A DNA stretch of 64,000 nt. Origin: DASSFZ01 sp035693785. GTDB lineage: Bacteria > Chloroflexota > Anaerolineae > Fen-1058. The stretch covers positions 1 through 64,000 of the forward strand of contig DASSFZ010000212.1 in NCBI GenBank assembly GCA_035693785.1. Reading direction: 5' to 3'. Numbering within the stretch: position 1 is the first letter of the stretch; each line of letters opens with the position of its first letter. Shown in pieces: positions 33,446 to 42,457 of the stretch. The translations under genes and the position numbers were made by a program. Under the pieces are notes generated by a model. That model saw only the letters and a list, made by a program, of their open reading frames with translations. It ran no database searches and had not been told where the DNA came from.

Positions 33446-34150
33446 TCAGACTCCGAAGTAAGCCTGAGAGACCTGAGCCAGGCTCAACTCTGCTGGGCGG
33501 CCTGCCAGGCTGACCTTACCCTCCAGCAGGCAATAAACTCGGTCGGCGGCTTTGAGGCCGCGGCTCACGTCCTGCTCGACCAGAATGACGGTCGCGCCCG
33601 CTTCGGCCACCGCGCGTACGACTTTATACAACTCTCGAACGATCACGGGTGCCAGCCCGAGCGAAATCTCGTCCATCAAGATCAGGTCGGGGTTGCTCAT
33701 CAGGGCCCGACCGATCGCCAGCATTTGTTGCTCGCCGCCCGAAAGTTCCGTCCCGGGGGCACGCGCCCGGTCGCGCAGGATGGGAAACAAGTCATAGATG
33801 GCATCTCGTTGCCAGGGGCCGCGCCGGCCGGAATACGCGCCGGCTTCCAGATTCTCTTCCACTGTCAGGCTGGGAAATATTCTCCGGCCCTCCGGCACCA
33901 GCGAAATGCCGCGCCGGCAAAGCCGATATGACGGAGAGCCGGAAACCACCTCGCCTCGATAGATCACCCGCCCCCGGCGCGGGGTCAGCACGCCGGCGAT
34001 CGTGTTGAGCAGAGTCGTCTTCCCGGCCCCATTCGCGCCGATGATGGCGATGGTTTCTCCGGCGGTTACCTCCAGACTCACCCCGAACAGCGCCTGAAAC
34101 TCGCCGTAAAAGACTTCGAGGTTCTCGACACGCAAGCCACGCTCAGTCAT
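33446..34150 (-). CDS. livF: Branched-chain-type ABC ATPase LivF
   Basis: This 234-residue ATPase has Walker A GANGAGKTT, signature LSGGEQQMLAIGRAL, Walker B LILMDEISLGLAP and H-loop ILVEQDVSRGLKAAD. DEISLGLAP is the LivF form. The ATG at 34150 is chosen because the frame to 34255 runs through repeat-rich spacer. It is followed by livH with a two-base gap. Works as a heterodimer with LivG. Confidence 0.92.
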   Translation of the reverse strand: MTERGLRVENLEVFYGEFQALFGVSLEVTAGETIAIIGANGAGKTTLLNTIAGVLTPRRGRVIYRGEVVSGSPSYRLCRRGISLVPEGRRIFPSLTVEENLEAGAYSGRRGPWQRDAIYDLFPILRDRARAPGTELSGGEQQMLAIGRALMSNPDLILMDEISLGLAPVIVRELYKVVRAVAEAGATVILVEQDVSRGLKAADRVYCLLEGKVSLAGRPAELSLAQVSQAYFGV

Positions 34151-34156
34151 CCACAG

Positions 34157-34324
34157 CTCCGTGCAATCCGCCTGCCCTCGCCTGCTGCCTGCCCTCGCCC
34201 GCTGTCTGCGGGGGTGTGCGGGGGTGCGAATCCGTGTCGTGCGACGACCATCCATCGCCGCCGGGGTAGATCGTGCTGATCACGCGCCTCCTCTCCGTGC
34301 AATCCGTGCGAATCCGTGTTGTGC
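34157..34324. repeat. Short direct repeats in the livF-livG spacer
   Basis: CTCCGTGCAATCCG occurs at 34157-34170 and 34293-34306. GCGAATCCGTGTCGTGC (34226-34242) and GCGAATCCGTGTTGTGC (34308-34324) differ by one base. CCTGCCCTCGCC is tandemly repeated at 34171-34182 and 34188-34199. The repeats fill a 170-bp gap inside an importer operon and end at the livG stop. They look like small mobile or amplified non-coding repeats rather than regulatory sites. Confidence 0.5.
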
Positions 34325-35061
34325 TAATCCACCCCGAGGTAAATTTCCTGAAACTCGCGGCTGGCGATCACGTCTTGCGGCAGGCCCTCCACGAGCTTAA
34401 CGCCGAAATTGATGGCGAGAATGCGATCGACTGCCGAGACGAGGGCGTGCACGATGTGCTCGATCCAGATGATCGTGATGCGCCGGGAGCGGATTTCGGC
34501 AATCACCCCCAGCAGCGCACGTACCTCAGGCTCCGTCAAACCACCCGCAATCTCGTCCAGCAACAGCAGCGAGGGCCGCGTGGCGAGCGCCCGGGCCAGT
34601 TCGAGGCGTTTGCGCTCCAGCAACCTCAGGTTCCCGGCCAAAACGTCGGCGCGCTCCAACAGGCCCGTCAGTTGGAGGGCATCCCGACACAACTCGTGCG
34701 TGTCATCGTCGCGCCGCTCCGGGCCGCGGCCATACGTCGCCCCGACCAGCACGTTCTCGAAAACCGTCATGCCCACAAAGGGGCGCGGAACCTGGTAGGT
34801 GCGGCCAATGCCCCGGTGACAGCGAACCGGCGCAGGCTCGTGGGTAATGTTCACGCCCTGGAACAAAACCTGGCCTGACTCAACCCGCAGATCGCCTGAG
34901 ATCAGATTGAGCAGCGTCGTCTTCCCAGCCCCGTTGGGACCGAGGATGCCCAGCGCCTCGCCCTCGCCCAGGCCGAAAGAGAGCCGGGCCAAAACCTGCA
35001 GACGGCCAAAAGACTTCGACAGCTCGCGGACTTCGAGGAGTGGTGGGGCTGCCGCCGTCAC
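34324..35061 (-). CDS. livG: Branched-chain-type ABC ATPase LivG
   Basis: This 245-residue ATPase has Walker A GPNGAGKTT, Walker B SLLLLDEIAGGLTEPE and H-loop IIWIEHIVHALVSAVD. The signature segment reads NLRLLERKRLELARALA, the LivG-like variant in which LSxGQ is relaxed. GTG start at 35061. The ribosome-binding region holds two copies of GAGTTAGAGTGA 19 bases apart (35061 upstream), so the start is less certain. Heterodimer partner of LivF at 33446-34150. Confidence 0.9.
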   Translation of the reverse strand: MTAAAPPLLEVRELSKSFGRLQVLARLSFGLGEGEALGILGPNGAGKTTLLNLISGDLRVESGQVLFQGVNITHEPAPVRCHRGIGRTYQVPRPFVGMTVFENVLVGATYGRGPERRDDDTHELCRDALQLTGLLERADVLAGNLRLLERKRLELARALATRPSLLLLDEIAGGLTEPEVRALLGVIAEIRSRRITIIWIEHIVHALVSAVDRILAINFGVKLVEGLPQDVIASREFQEIYLGVD

Positions 35062-35102
35062 TCTAACTCTATCTCCTCACTCTAACTCATCACTACAAAG
35101 GC

Positions 35103-35135
35103 AGACCTTCGGAGCCGACCGAACCCCGAAGGTCT
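35103..35135. repeat. Hairpin between substrate-binding protein gene and livG
   Basis: AGACCTTCGG (35103-35112) and CCGAAGGTCT (35126-35135) form a perfect 10-bp stem around a 13-base loop. It lies between the stop of the binding-protein gene (35159) and the livG start. Such hairpins after binding-protein genes often protect that part of the mRNA so that the binding protein exceeds the membrane components. No T-run follows on either strand. Confidence 0.55.
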
Positions 35136-35158
35136 TGTCCGCACGTTGGCCCTGGACT

Positions 35159-36520
35159 TCACGAACCCGGCATGGGCCGCGCCTGACCGCCCACCGGGAT
35201 ATCCGGATAGTCGCTGTGGACGATCGTCAACTCAAATGGGAAGTCACTACCCGTGCCCCACTGGCCTCCCACCAGCGGCGTCTTCGCGACGTTGGGCACC
35301 GGCCCGCTTGCCCACGAGAGATGCCCCACGATCGTGTCCAGGTTGGTCGCCTTGAGCGCATCGCGGATAGCCGCCTTGTCGTCTACGTTCTGCGTGCGCT
35401 TCAGCGTGTCCGCCGCCACTTCGAACAGGGCATGCACAAAGCCAATCGGCTGGGTCCATTGCCTGTTCGTATCGTTCTGGTAGGCGTCGGCCAGTTCCCT
35501 GGCGCTCGCCCCGGTGAGCGACGACTTGAAGGGGTGACTCGGGCTCCACCAGATCTCTGTCGTCAGTCCATCGCCCAAACCGCCGCCGATGGCTTCCACC
35601 GCCGAAGGGAAGAGCGCCGCCTTGCCGACCGTCATGGCCTTGGGGATGAACCCCTGCTGGCTGGCCTGGACCAGGAACGTTCCCAGGTCTGGCGGGAGCA
35701 TCACCCCGGTCACGATTTGGGCCTGCTGATCCTTGAAGAGGGAGAGCTCGGCCGAGAAATCGTCTTTCAGGTTTTCGTAGCGGCCCGGATCGACGACCGT
35801 GTAGCCCTGGGGTTCCAGCGCTGGCGGGAAGCCCACCTCCGGGCTGCTCCACGCCAGACCGTCGCCGTCGTTGGGCCACATCCCGCCGACCACCTTGTTC
35901 GTGTCCAGCGAGTTCCAGATGCTGAGGAAGACTCCGATGATGTCTTCCAGGCCCCAGAAGTAGTGGTAAGTCCACTTGAACTCGGTCTCGCCAGGCGTTC
36001 CACCCCGGCCAATGAACCACGGCTGCCACGGCGCGACCGTGGAGATGCAGGGCACACCGTTGACCTCGCATTGATCGCTCACCGGGTTCGTGGTCTCCGG
36101 GGTCGAAGACACGACCATGAGGTCAATGCCATCCGTCAAGATGAGGTCGGCGGCGACCTCTGCCGCGCGGTTGGGATCGGATTGGCTGTCCTTGACGAGG
36201 ATTTCCACCGGATGCTTCGTCCCGCCTACGGAAATGCCATCGGCGAAGACCTGCCGTACCCCCGTGAGGATAAAGCTGTCGGCTTCGCCGAAGCCGGCGA
36301 TGGGGCCGGTCTGCGGGCTGACGTAACCGATCTTGATCGTCCGCCCCGCCTGGACGGCGGCGGTGGGGCTTGCGGCCGGAGCGGCGCTGGTCGGCGCGGC
36401 TCCCGTCGTCGGCGCGGCAGTGGGCGTGGTTGCCGGGCCGCATGCGCCCAGGGTCAGGCCAGCCGCCGTCATCGCGGACGCCTTCAGAAAATCACGACGT
36501 GAGACGTATTTCCTGCCCAT
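35159..36520 (-). CDS. Liv-type substrate-binding lipoprotein with Tat signal
   Basis: This 453-residue protein starts at the ATG 36520 (GGAGGAGAAGAACC upstream). The N-terminus has a twin-arginine motif (SRRDFLK), a hydrophobic stretch and the lipobox GAC, followed by an Ala/Thr/Pro linker. The mature part is a type I periplasmic binding fold (IKIGYVSPQTGPIAGFGEAD, LVKDSQSDPNRAAEVAADLI). It is the first gene of the importer operon (binding protein, livG, livF, livH, livM, phosphatase). Ligand unknown; aromatic or other small carboxylate is plausible from the neighbouring genes. Confidence 0.9.
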   Translation of the reverse strand: MGRKYVSRRDFLKASAMTAAGLTLGACGPATTPTAAPTTGAAPTSAAPAASPTAAVQAGRTIKIGYVSPQTGPIAGFGEADSFILTGVRQVFADGISVGGTKHPVEILVKDSQSDPNRAAEVAADLILTDGIDLMVVSSTPETTNPVSDQCEVNGVPCISTVAPWQPWFIGRGGTPGETEFKWTYHYFWGLEDIIGVFLSIWNSLDTNKVVGGMWPNDGDGLAWSSPEVGFPPALEPQGYTVVDPGRYENLKDDFSAELSLFKDQQAQIVTGVMLPPDLGTFLVQASQQGFIPKAMTVGKAALFPSAVEAIGGGLGDGLTTEIWWSPSHPFKSSLTGASARELADAYQNDTNRQWTQPIGFVHALFEVAADTLKRTQNVDDKAAIRDALKATNLDTIVGHLSWASGPVPNVAKTPLVGGQWGTGSDFPFELTIVHSDYPDIPVGGQARPMPGS

Positions 36521-36580
36521 GGTTCTTCTCCTCCTATGGGTAGAGTAGCAGAACACGAATCCGTTCAGTCGAGCTTCTAT

Positions 36581-38281
36581 TCAGCGCGTTCGATCTGCTC
36601 TTTTCACCACCTCCACGACGCCCGAGTTGCCATCCACCTTGACGACGTCGCCATTGCGAATGGAATTGGTGGCGTTCCACGTGCCCACGACCGCCGGGAT
36701 GCCATACTCCCGGGCCGCGATCGCGGCATGGGTCAACATGCCACCGGTGTCCGTCACCACTCCGCCAATCTTTAGGAAGAGCGGCGTCCAGGCAGTGCTG
36801 GTGTAAGGGCAGATCAGAATTTCGCCGGATTGCAGGGTCGGGAATTCTTCGAAACTCAGAATCACGCGGGCCGGCCCCTCGACGACGCCCGGCGATCCCG
36901 GGAAGCCCTCCAATCGTTCCACCACCTCCTTTTCTGCCTTGGGATGAAGCACCTCGTCAATGATCCCAAAGACTTTGATCGCGATCGGATCGGTCATCGT
37001 CGGCGGCACGTTACCCACGGTCAAGGGCGCATCCGCCCGCCGGGCCATTTCCCAGCTCTCTTTCCTTTCCTTGATCAGAGGCGGCACGAGCGCCTGATGA
37101 TGGTAGGTGCCGATTTTTTCATCCCGCGACAGATCGTCCAGGATTTCAACCAGCTCGCTGAAGGTGAGGAAGAACACGTCGTCCGCGCGTTCGAGCAATC
37201 CGAAACGCCGCAGCCGATGCCCGCAGGCCATGAGGGTATTGTGGAGCGCCGCCGTGGAGCCTTGATCGATATAGAAGCCGTGATCTTCCTGGTAGGCGTA
37301 GACCTCCTGGGCCACAGGGAGCAGCCGCTTAAAAACCGGCATGTCCTCGGCGGACACTCGCTGCTCGAAATCCGCAATCGCTTGCGCACGCTGCTGGTTG
37401 ACCGCGTTGCGCGTCTGGAACAGATCCCAGCCGGTGTCCATCTGCGGGAAGTAGCTCCGGATCGTCTCCAGAACCGGTCGCGGATCCTCCTTCCAGGTGG
37501 GAAACATCACGTCCAGGTGCGCGGCGCTGATCCGGTTGCCGTGAACCTGTAGAAAGTCGTCGAAGCGCTGGCACCACTCGCGTGCTTCGGGCTTGTCCCT
37601 CAAGATTTCCAGGAGAGACTCGGCAGGTGTGTTCACGAACGTATCGCGCAGCCCGGTCGCCTGGGCCATCCTGGCCAGGTTCCACAGTTCTTCGTCGGTT
37701 TGCGCGGGCATCGAGTTAAACCCCTTCAGCAGTCCAATGAAATCCCTCTCCGCCAGGCCGTACTTTCCGCAGAAGGCTTCGAATTCCAGGTAGATGGTGT
37801 CGGCGGGGTACATCAGAATGAAGTGGATTTCCCAGTGCCGGCGGTTGAACTCCTCGCTCTTCTTCAGGTAATCCAGCAGATGCGAGGTTGTCAAGCGGTT
37901 GCCGTCCACGGCGGCCAGCGAATTCAGGTTGGCGATCACTTCGCTGATGTATTTCTGGTAATACTCCCGCCAGTGGTCCTTGCAGTATTCGATCAACTGG
38001 CCGAACTCTTGCGCACGCCGGGCGATCTCTGCTTGATCGTCAAGCAGCGCAAAGCCCAAATAAACCCGGCCCTGATACACCTTGACGTGAGCGCCTTTGG
38101 ACGGCGGCAACTGTGTCTGCTCTGAAGCGACGTGGTAACCCCAGGCGTGATGTTTCTGGATGGTCGTCATGCCCATCGGCGAGATGGGATAGGGCTGGTG
38201 CAGATCGTCCCGGAACCAGAAGATACTCCGGTCGTAATCCGGTCTGAGTGTTCTCAGCGCCGTCATGCTTCGATCGATCAT
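36581..38281 (-). CDS. PEP-synthase-like swivelling phosphohistidine protein (phenylphosphate synthase subunit 1-like)
   Basis: This 566-residue protein starts at the ATG 38281 behind TGAGGAGG. The last ~90 residues are the PEP-utiliser mobile domain, with ICPYTSTAWTPLFLKIGGVVTDTGGMLTHAAIAAREYGIPAVVGT and H518 as the phosphorylated His. The first ~450 residues do not contain the ATP-grasp domain, which is encoded separately at 39453-40421. Such a split PEP synthase is known from phenylphosphate synthase of anaerobic phenol degraders (subunits 1 and 2). The third, CBS-domain subunit is not in the window. Rifampin-phosphotransferase-like or other dikinase chemistry is an alternative. Confidence 0.72.
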   Translation of the reverse strand: MIDRSMTALRTLRPDYDRSIFWFRDDLHQPYPISPMGMTTIQKHHAWGYHVASEQTQLPPSKGAHVKVYQGRVYLGFALLDDQAEIARRAQEFGQLIEYCKDHWREYYQKYISEVIANLNSLAAVDGNRLTTSHLLDYLKKSEEFNRRHWEIHFILMYPADTIYLEFEAFCGKYGLAERDFIGLLKGFNSMPAQTDEELWNLARMAQATGLRDTFVNTPAESLLEILRDKPEAREWCQRFDDFLQVHGNRISAAHLDVMFPTWKEDPRPVLETIRSYFPQMDTGWDLFQTRNAVNQQRAQAIADFEQRVSAEDMPVFKRLLPVAQEVYAYQEDHGFYIDQGSTAALHNTLMACGHRLRRFGLLERADDVFFLTFSELVEILDDLSRDEKIGTYHHQALVPPLIKERKESWEMARRADAPLTVGNVPPTMTDPIAIKVFGIIDEVLHPKAEKEVVERLEGFPGSPGVVEGPARVILSFEEFPTLQSGEILICPYTSTAWTPLFLKIGGVVTDTGGMLTHAAIAAREYGIPAVVGTWNATNSIRNGDVVKVDGNSGVVEVVKRADRTR

Positions 38282-38303
38282 ATGAAGCCTCCTCAAGTTC
38301 GCC

Positions 38304-38340
38304 CCAGACCTCACAGGTCTCAGAGACCTGTGAGGTCTGG
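38304..38340. repeat. Perfect 18-bp palindrome with one-base centre
   Basis: CCAGACCTCACAGGTCTC (38304-38321) and GAGACCTGTGAGGTCTGG (38323-38340) are exact reverse complements around a single A. It lies 22 bp upstream of the phosphohistidine-protein gene and 45 bp after the amidohydrolase gene, both minus strand. Its length and perfection suggest a REP/MITE-like intergenic palindrome; in RNA it would form a very stable hairpin between the two genes. Confidence 0.7.
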
Positions 38341-38384
38341 GACGCGCGCGGGGCGATCCCTCGGCGTGCCCGGCGGCGCCAGCG

Positions 38385-39419
38385 TCAATTCTTGGGCATG
38401 GGCGGCAGCTTGTAGAGCGCTTCGGCGTTCTTGCCCAGGATCGCGTCCACCTGATCTGCCGGCAGATTGATCGACTCGCCCAAGTCCTTGATCGCCTTGA
38501 TCGCCCCCTCGGGGTCGCCTACCCGGTGGGCGTAGTCAGTCCCGACCATGAGATGCCGCGGCCCCACCCATTCCAAAGCGCACTTCATCGCCGGTAGATA
38601 GAAGGATGTGGTGTCGGGATAGACGCGCTTCTGGTAGGTGATATCGGGAGTCTCGCTCAGTTCGAGACCCCACTCCTTGCTGTAGCCTTTCCAGGCGTGT
38701 CGCAGGCGCTGGACCAGATAGGGCACCATGCCGCCCAGGTGGGCGTGCACCATGGTGAGTTTCTGATGTTTCTGGAACACACCGTTGAAGATCAGGCTGA
38801 TCACGGATAGGGTTGTGTCAAAGGTGTACCCGTACAATTGGTAGGGGATCCGGAGCTGATTCATAATCGGCGCTGTCCAGGGAACGGTCGGATGCATCAG
38901 AATGGGCAACCCCCACTCGCTGGCCATAGCGAAGATCGCGTCGTACTTGTCCAGGAAGAGCGCCTCCCCGTTCACATTGGAGAACATCTGAATGCCCTTG
39001 ACGCCCAGTTCTTTGTAACAGCGCTCCAATTCCTTGGCTGCCGCATCGGGGTCCTGATACGGCAGATTGGCCATCGCATAGAAACGGCCGGGGTGATCCT
39101 GCACGGCCTTGGCGTAGGCATCGTTGATCTTTTGCGCCCAGTAGACGCCGTCCGATGCGGGTAAGCTCTCCGGCCCGGGTATGGTGATGCTGAGGACCTG
39201 GGTGTCCAGCCCGGCGGCATCCATATCCCGGAGGCGGGCCGCGAGGTCGTAGTGGCCAGGCCGGTCAATGTGGGCCACCCGCACATCGCCCGGCGCCAGG
39301 GCCACGTAGGAGTTCGGGCCGGTCTGCTCTACACGCGGCGCCTCGGTCCGGCTCTTAAGGTAATCGAGATAGTCAGGCGGATACCAATGATTGTGAACGT
39401 CAACGGTTCGCTGTGGCAT
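38385..39419 (-). CDS. ACMSD-type amidohydrolase (possible aromatic-acid decarboxylase)
   Basis: This 344-residue protein has the metal-binding start VDVHNHWYPPDYL, a metal/active His in MVHAHLGGMVPY and the late Asp in MVGTDYAHRVGDPEG. This is the amidohydrolase-2 group with ACMSD, gamma-resorcylate and 5-carboxyvanillate decarboxylases, which carry out metal-dependent non-oxidative (de)carboxylation of aromatic acids. GGAGAG precedes the ATG. It lies between the two halves of the split PEP-synthase-like pair, so a joint pathway is likely: either decarboxylation of a hydroxybenzoate, or the reverse carboxylation of a phenol. Confidence 0.82.
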   Translation of the reverse strand: MPQRTVDVHNHWYPPDYLDYLKSRTEAPRVEQTGPNSYVALAPGDVRVAHIDRPGHYDLAARLRDMDAAGLDTQVLSITIPGPESLPASDGVYWAQKINDAYAKAVQDHPGRFYAMANLPYQDPDAAAKELERCYKELGVKGIQMFSNVNGEALFLDKYDAIFAMASEWGLPILMHPTVPWTAPIMNQLRIPYQLYGYTFDTTLSVISLIFNGVFQKHQKLTMVHAHLGGMVPYLVQRLRHAWKGYSKEWGLELSETPDITYQKRVYPDTTSFYLPAMKCALEWVGPRHLMVGTDYAHRVGDPEGAIKAIKDLGESINLPADQVDAILGKNAEALYKLPPMPKN

Positions 39420-39452
39420 GGGACACTCTCCTTCGTCTGGGTCTGTTCGTGA

Positions 39453-40421
39453 TTATTCACCGTGGTAGCGGATCCGGCGTGTCTGCAAGATGTAGAGGGC
39501 GCCGTTCTGATAGGCCCATTCGATGTCGGCGTTGAAATCGAAGTGGCGCTCGATATTCCGGCCGATCTGTCCTAACTCAACCAACTGCGCAGCAGACAAG
39601 GCGGGCGCTGTGGCCCGTTCCGGCGGCACGGGCTGCTCCCTGCGGCCAGAGCCCCGATCGTAGTCCATGGTCACCATCATGGTCTTTCGGGCAATCTTCT
39701 CCTGTTTGACGGCCAGGTTGTCCTTGTCGAGGACGTAGAAGTCGTTCATGGACCGGCCGGAAACGACCGACTCGCCCAGCCCCCAGTTGGCCTCGATCAC
39801 CAGTTCATTGGTGGCCCGCGAGATCGGGTTGGCCGTAAATAGCACTCCGGCGACGTCGGCGTTCACCATGAGCTGAATGACGGCAGCGATCAAGCCTCGC
39901 TCGTGCGCGATGTTCTTCTGATGGCGGGCGAACGCCGCGCGCGCCGTCCACAGCGACGCCCAGCACTCACGGATCTTCTCCAGTACCTGACCTTCACCCA
40001 GAACATAGTGGTAGGTATCCATCATCCCTGGAAAGGAAGAGATCGGGCTGTCCTTCACCGCGACCGACGAGCGCACGGCGACGAACTTGTTGCTGCCGCT
40101 GGTCAGCGTCCGATAGTGCTGGAGGATGTCCTGCTCGAGGTCGGCGGGGATGGTGGCCGACGTGATGAGTGCACGGATCTCGGCCGTACGCTTTTCGACA
40201 TCGGCGTAGTCCTCGAAGTTGAGCCTGGCCGCCATATCGGCGATGCGCTCGCCGATTGAGTTGGAGGTCGCCAAATACGACAACGCCGCGGCGGCGATGC
40301 AAAAGCCGGGCGGCACGGAGATGCCGGCCCGCGTCAACTCGCCCAGGCTGGTCGCTTTGCCCCCGCAGCGTTGAACATCATCTTTGGTGATTTGCTCCAG
40401 TGGCAAGATGTGCCTGGTCAT
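39453..40421 (-). CDS. PEP/pyruvate-binding (PPDK N-terminal) ATP-grasp protein, phenylphosphate synthase subunit 2-like
   Basis: This 322-residue protein corresponds only to the N-terminal nucleotide-binding domain of PEP synthase: GGKATSLGELTRAGISVPPGF, VAVRSSVAVKDSPISSFPGMMDTY, VAGVLFTANPISRATNELVIEANWGLGE and DIEWAYQNGALYILQTRRI. The phosphohistidine domain is in the separate gene at 36581-38281. In phenylphosphate synthase the corresponding small subunit stimulates phosphoryl transfer from ATP. The ATG follows TGGAGCGAG. Confidence 0.8.
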   Translation of the reverse strand: MTRHILPLEQITKDDVQRCGGKATSLGELTRAGISVPPGFCIAAAALSYLATSNSIGERIADMAARLNFEDYADVEKRTAEIRALITSATIPADLEQDILQHYRTLTSGSNKFVAVRSSVAVKDSPISSFPGMMDTYHYVLGEGQVLEKIRECWASLWTARAAFARHQKNIAHERGLIAAVIQLMVNADVAGVLFTANPISRATNELVIEANWGLGESVVSGRSMNDFYVLDKDNLAVKQEKIARKTMMVTMDYDRGSGRREQPVPPERATAPALSAAQLVELGQIGRNIERHFDFNADIEWAYQNGALYILQTRRIRYHGE

Positions 40422-40452
40422 CTCGCTCCAGCGGTTGTGAGCAGATGGGCTT

Positions 40453-40851
40453 CTACCCGCCCAGGCTGAAGGGCCAGGGCTGTGGAATGGCCAGGAACAT
40501 CAGCGCCGAGCCGAACAGCCCGACATTCTTGATGAACTGATGAATCTGGTTCCACTTCGCGAGCGGGTCTGTCTCGACCCAGAAGTTATGCATGATAGGG
40601 GTTACCGGCACAAAGAATATGCCCAGCGCAATGACCCCGATAACCGGCATGAAACCCGTCAGAAAGGTCAGCCCGGCGATGGCTAGAAGCAAACCCGCAA
40701 ACAGCACCAGCGCCCTAGAGGCGGGCACGCCCTTGAAAGTGGCCCAGCCGCTCAGGGCCGCCGTCTGGCCAAAGAGGTTGAAGTGGTTGAGGGCGTTGAA
40801 CAGGTAGTACCCGCCCACGATGATGCGCCCGATCAGTAATACGGTGTCCAT
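40453..40851 (-). CDS. DoxX-like small membrane protein
   Basis: This 132-residue protein has four hydrophobic segments and the pattern LIGRIIVGGYYLFNALNHF and VGLFGSALMFLAIP, as in the DoxX/DoxD-like family. The ATG at 40851 follows AAGGAGGTCCACA, which fixes the start over an in-frame one 24 bases upstream. Members of this family are linked to quinone or thiosulfate oxidation and membrane redox stress, but most have no known role. It is co-directional and close to the CoA ligase (40872) and the ATP-grasp gene. Confidence 0.75.
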   Translation of the reverse strand: MDTVLLIGRIIVGGYYLFNALNHFNLFGQTAALSGWATFKGVPASRALVLFAGLLLAIAGLTFLTGFMPVIGVIALGIFFVPVTPIMHNFWVETDPLAKWNQIHQFIKNVGLFGSALMFLAIPQPWPFSLGG

Positions 40852-40871
40852 TGTGGACCTCCTTAGATTTA

Positions 40872-42449
40872 TCACAGGATGAAGTAGTCAAAGTGCTGGC
40901 TGCGCAACTTGGCACGCTGGATCTTGCCGGTAGCCGTCTTGGGCAGCTCATCCACGAACTCAATCCAGCGCGGGCGCTTGTAGGCTGACATCACCTCCTT
41001 GCAATGTTCGATCAGCTCTTGGGCCAATTCCTGCGAAGGCTGGTAGCCCTTGTTCAAGGCGACGAACGCTTTCGGTTTGATCAAGTCGGCCTGATCGGGG
41101 TGCCCAACCACCGCGACTTCTAACACCGCCGGGTGACTGATCAAGACGCTTTCGACCTCCGTCGGTGAGACCCATATGCCCCCCACCTTCAGCATGTCGT
41201 CCGTGCGCCCGACGTGATGGTAATAGCCATCCTCGTCCACGTAGAATTTGTCGCCGGTAAAGAGCCACTCACCCCGGAACGTCCGGCGGCTCTTCTCGTA
41301 TTGGTGCAGATAGGATAGGGAGGCCGTCTCGCCCTTGACGAGCAGGTTGCCCACCTCACCGGGCGGCACCGGATTGTCGTCGTCGTCCACGATTTTGATT
41401 TCAAAACCCTCCACTGGCTTACCGGTGCTGCCAGGCCGGCTAGCGCCGGGGCGGTTCGTCAGGAAGAGAGCGAAGTTCTCCACCAATCCGATCCCTTCAA
41501 TGATTTCCACGCCAGTCTGCTTCTTCCAGGCATGCCAGATAGGCGCCGGCAACGCTTCCCCGGCAGAGATGCCCATGCGCAGCGAGGACAAATCGTATTT
41601 CTCGGTGAAACCCTCGACGGCCAACATGGCTGCGTAGTTGGTCGGCACACTGTTCAGGACGGTCGGCTTGAAGCGGTCGATCGCCTCCAGCACGTTGGCG
41701 GCGATGCGCGACGGCGCAGGGGACAGCACGACGCTTGCGCCGGTGTACCAGGGGTAGATCAGATTGTTGCCCAGGCCATATGTGAAGAATAGTTTGGCAA
41801 CGGCGAAGGTGCGGTCATCCTCGCATAGGCCCAGCGCATCGACACCGTACAACTGGGCACTGAGCGGCAGATCTTTGTGTGCGTGCGGGATTCCCTTAGG
41901 CTCGCCCGTCGTCCCGCTGGAATAATTCAGCGTGCACAGATCATCGCGATGGGTCGGGCCAGCATCGAATTCGGTCGGTTCGGAGGAGATCCAGTCGCGA
42001 TAGGCCAGGTCGCCTGTCCGAGCCGGGTAGCCGATCACAACAACGCGTTCCAGAAATCGCTGCTCGTCACGGATGTCCTCAACGATTGGCAGCAGAGATT
42101 CGTGGACGATCAATACCCGGGCGCGGCAGTCGCGCAGTATGTAGGCGTACTCCTGCCGCGTCAACAGGGTATTCATGCCTACCGCAATCGCGCCGATTTT
42201 CAGCGTGCCGAAAAACGAGGTGACCCACTCCGGGCCATCGGGCGACAGGATGCCGACGAAGTCCCCCAGGCGAACTCCCAGCTTCTTGAGCGCATTCCCG
42301 ACCTGGTTCGCCTCGTTCGACACCTGCCGGAAGGTCATTGCCCGATCCGGGCTGTACAAGGCAACTTTGTCCGCGCGTTTGGTCAGGTTGCGCTCCAGGA
42401 TGTCGACGGCGTTGTAGTAAAGGGGAACCTCTGCGGCTTTTCTCATCAT
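40872..42449 (-). CDS. Benzoate-CoA ligase-family enzyme
   Basis: This 525-residue AMP-forming ligase has the phosphate loop YSSGTTGEPKG, A5-type motif GIGLVENFALF, GRTDDMLKVGGIWVSP and the catalytic Lys in PKTATGKIQRAKLR. The N-terminus YYNAVDILERNL and the segment AKLFFTYGLGNNLIYPWYTGASVVL are characteristic of benzoate/4-hydroxybenzoate-CoA ligases rather than of long-chain ligases. The start (ATG 42449, next codon also ATG) overlaps the end of the SnoaL-like gene. It would form the CoA thioester of benzoate or a substituted benzoate, the entry step of anaerobic aromatic catabolism. Confidence 0.85.
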   Translation of the reverse strand: MMRKAAEVPLYYNAVDILERNLTKRADKVALYSPDRAMTFRQVSNEANQVGNALKKLGVRLGDFVGILSPDGPEWVTSFFGTLKIGAIAVGMNTLLTRQEYAYILRDCRARVLIVHESLLPIVEDIRDEQRFLERVVVIGYPARTGDLAYRDWISSEPTEFDAGPTHRDDLCTLNYSSGTTGEPKGIPHAHKDLPLSAQLYGVDALGLCEDDRTFAVAKLFFTYGLGNNLIYPWYTGASVVLSPAPSRIAANVLEAIDRFKPTVLNSVPTNYAAMLAVEGFTEKYDLSSLRMGISAGEALPAPIWHAWKKQTGVEIIEGIGLVENFALFLTNRPGASRPGSTGKPVEGFEIKIVDDDDNPVPPGEVGNLLVKGETASLSYLHQYEKSRRTFRGEWLFTGDKFYVDEDGYYHHVGRTDDMLKVGGIWVSPTEVESVLISHPAVLEVAVVGHPDQADLIKPKAFVALNKGYQPSQELAQELIEHCKEVMSAYKRPRWIEFVDELPKTATGKIQRAKLRSQHFDYFIL

Positions 42450-42457
42450 CCTGTCGA

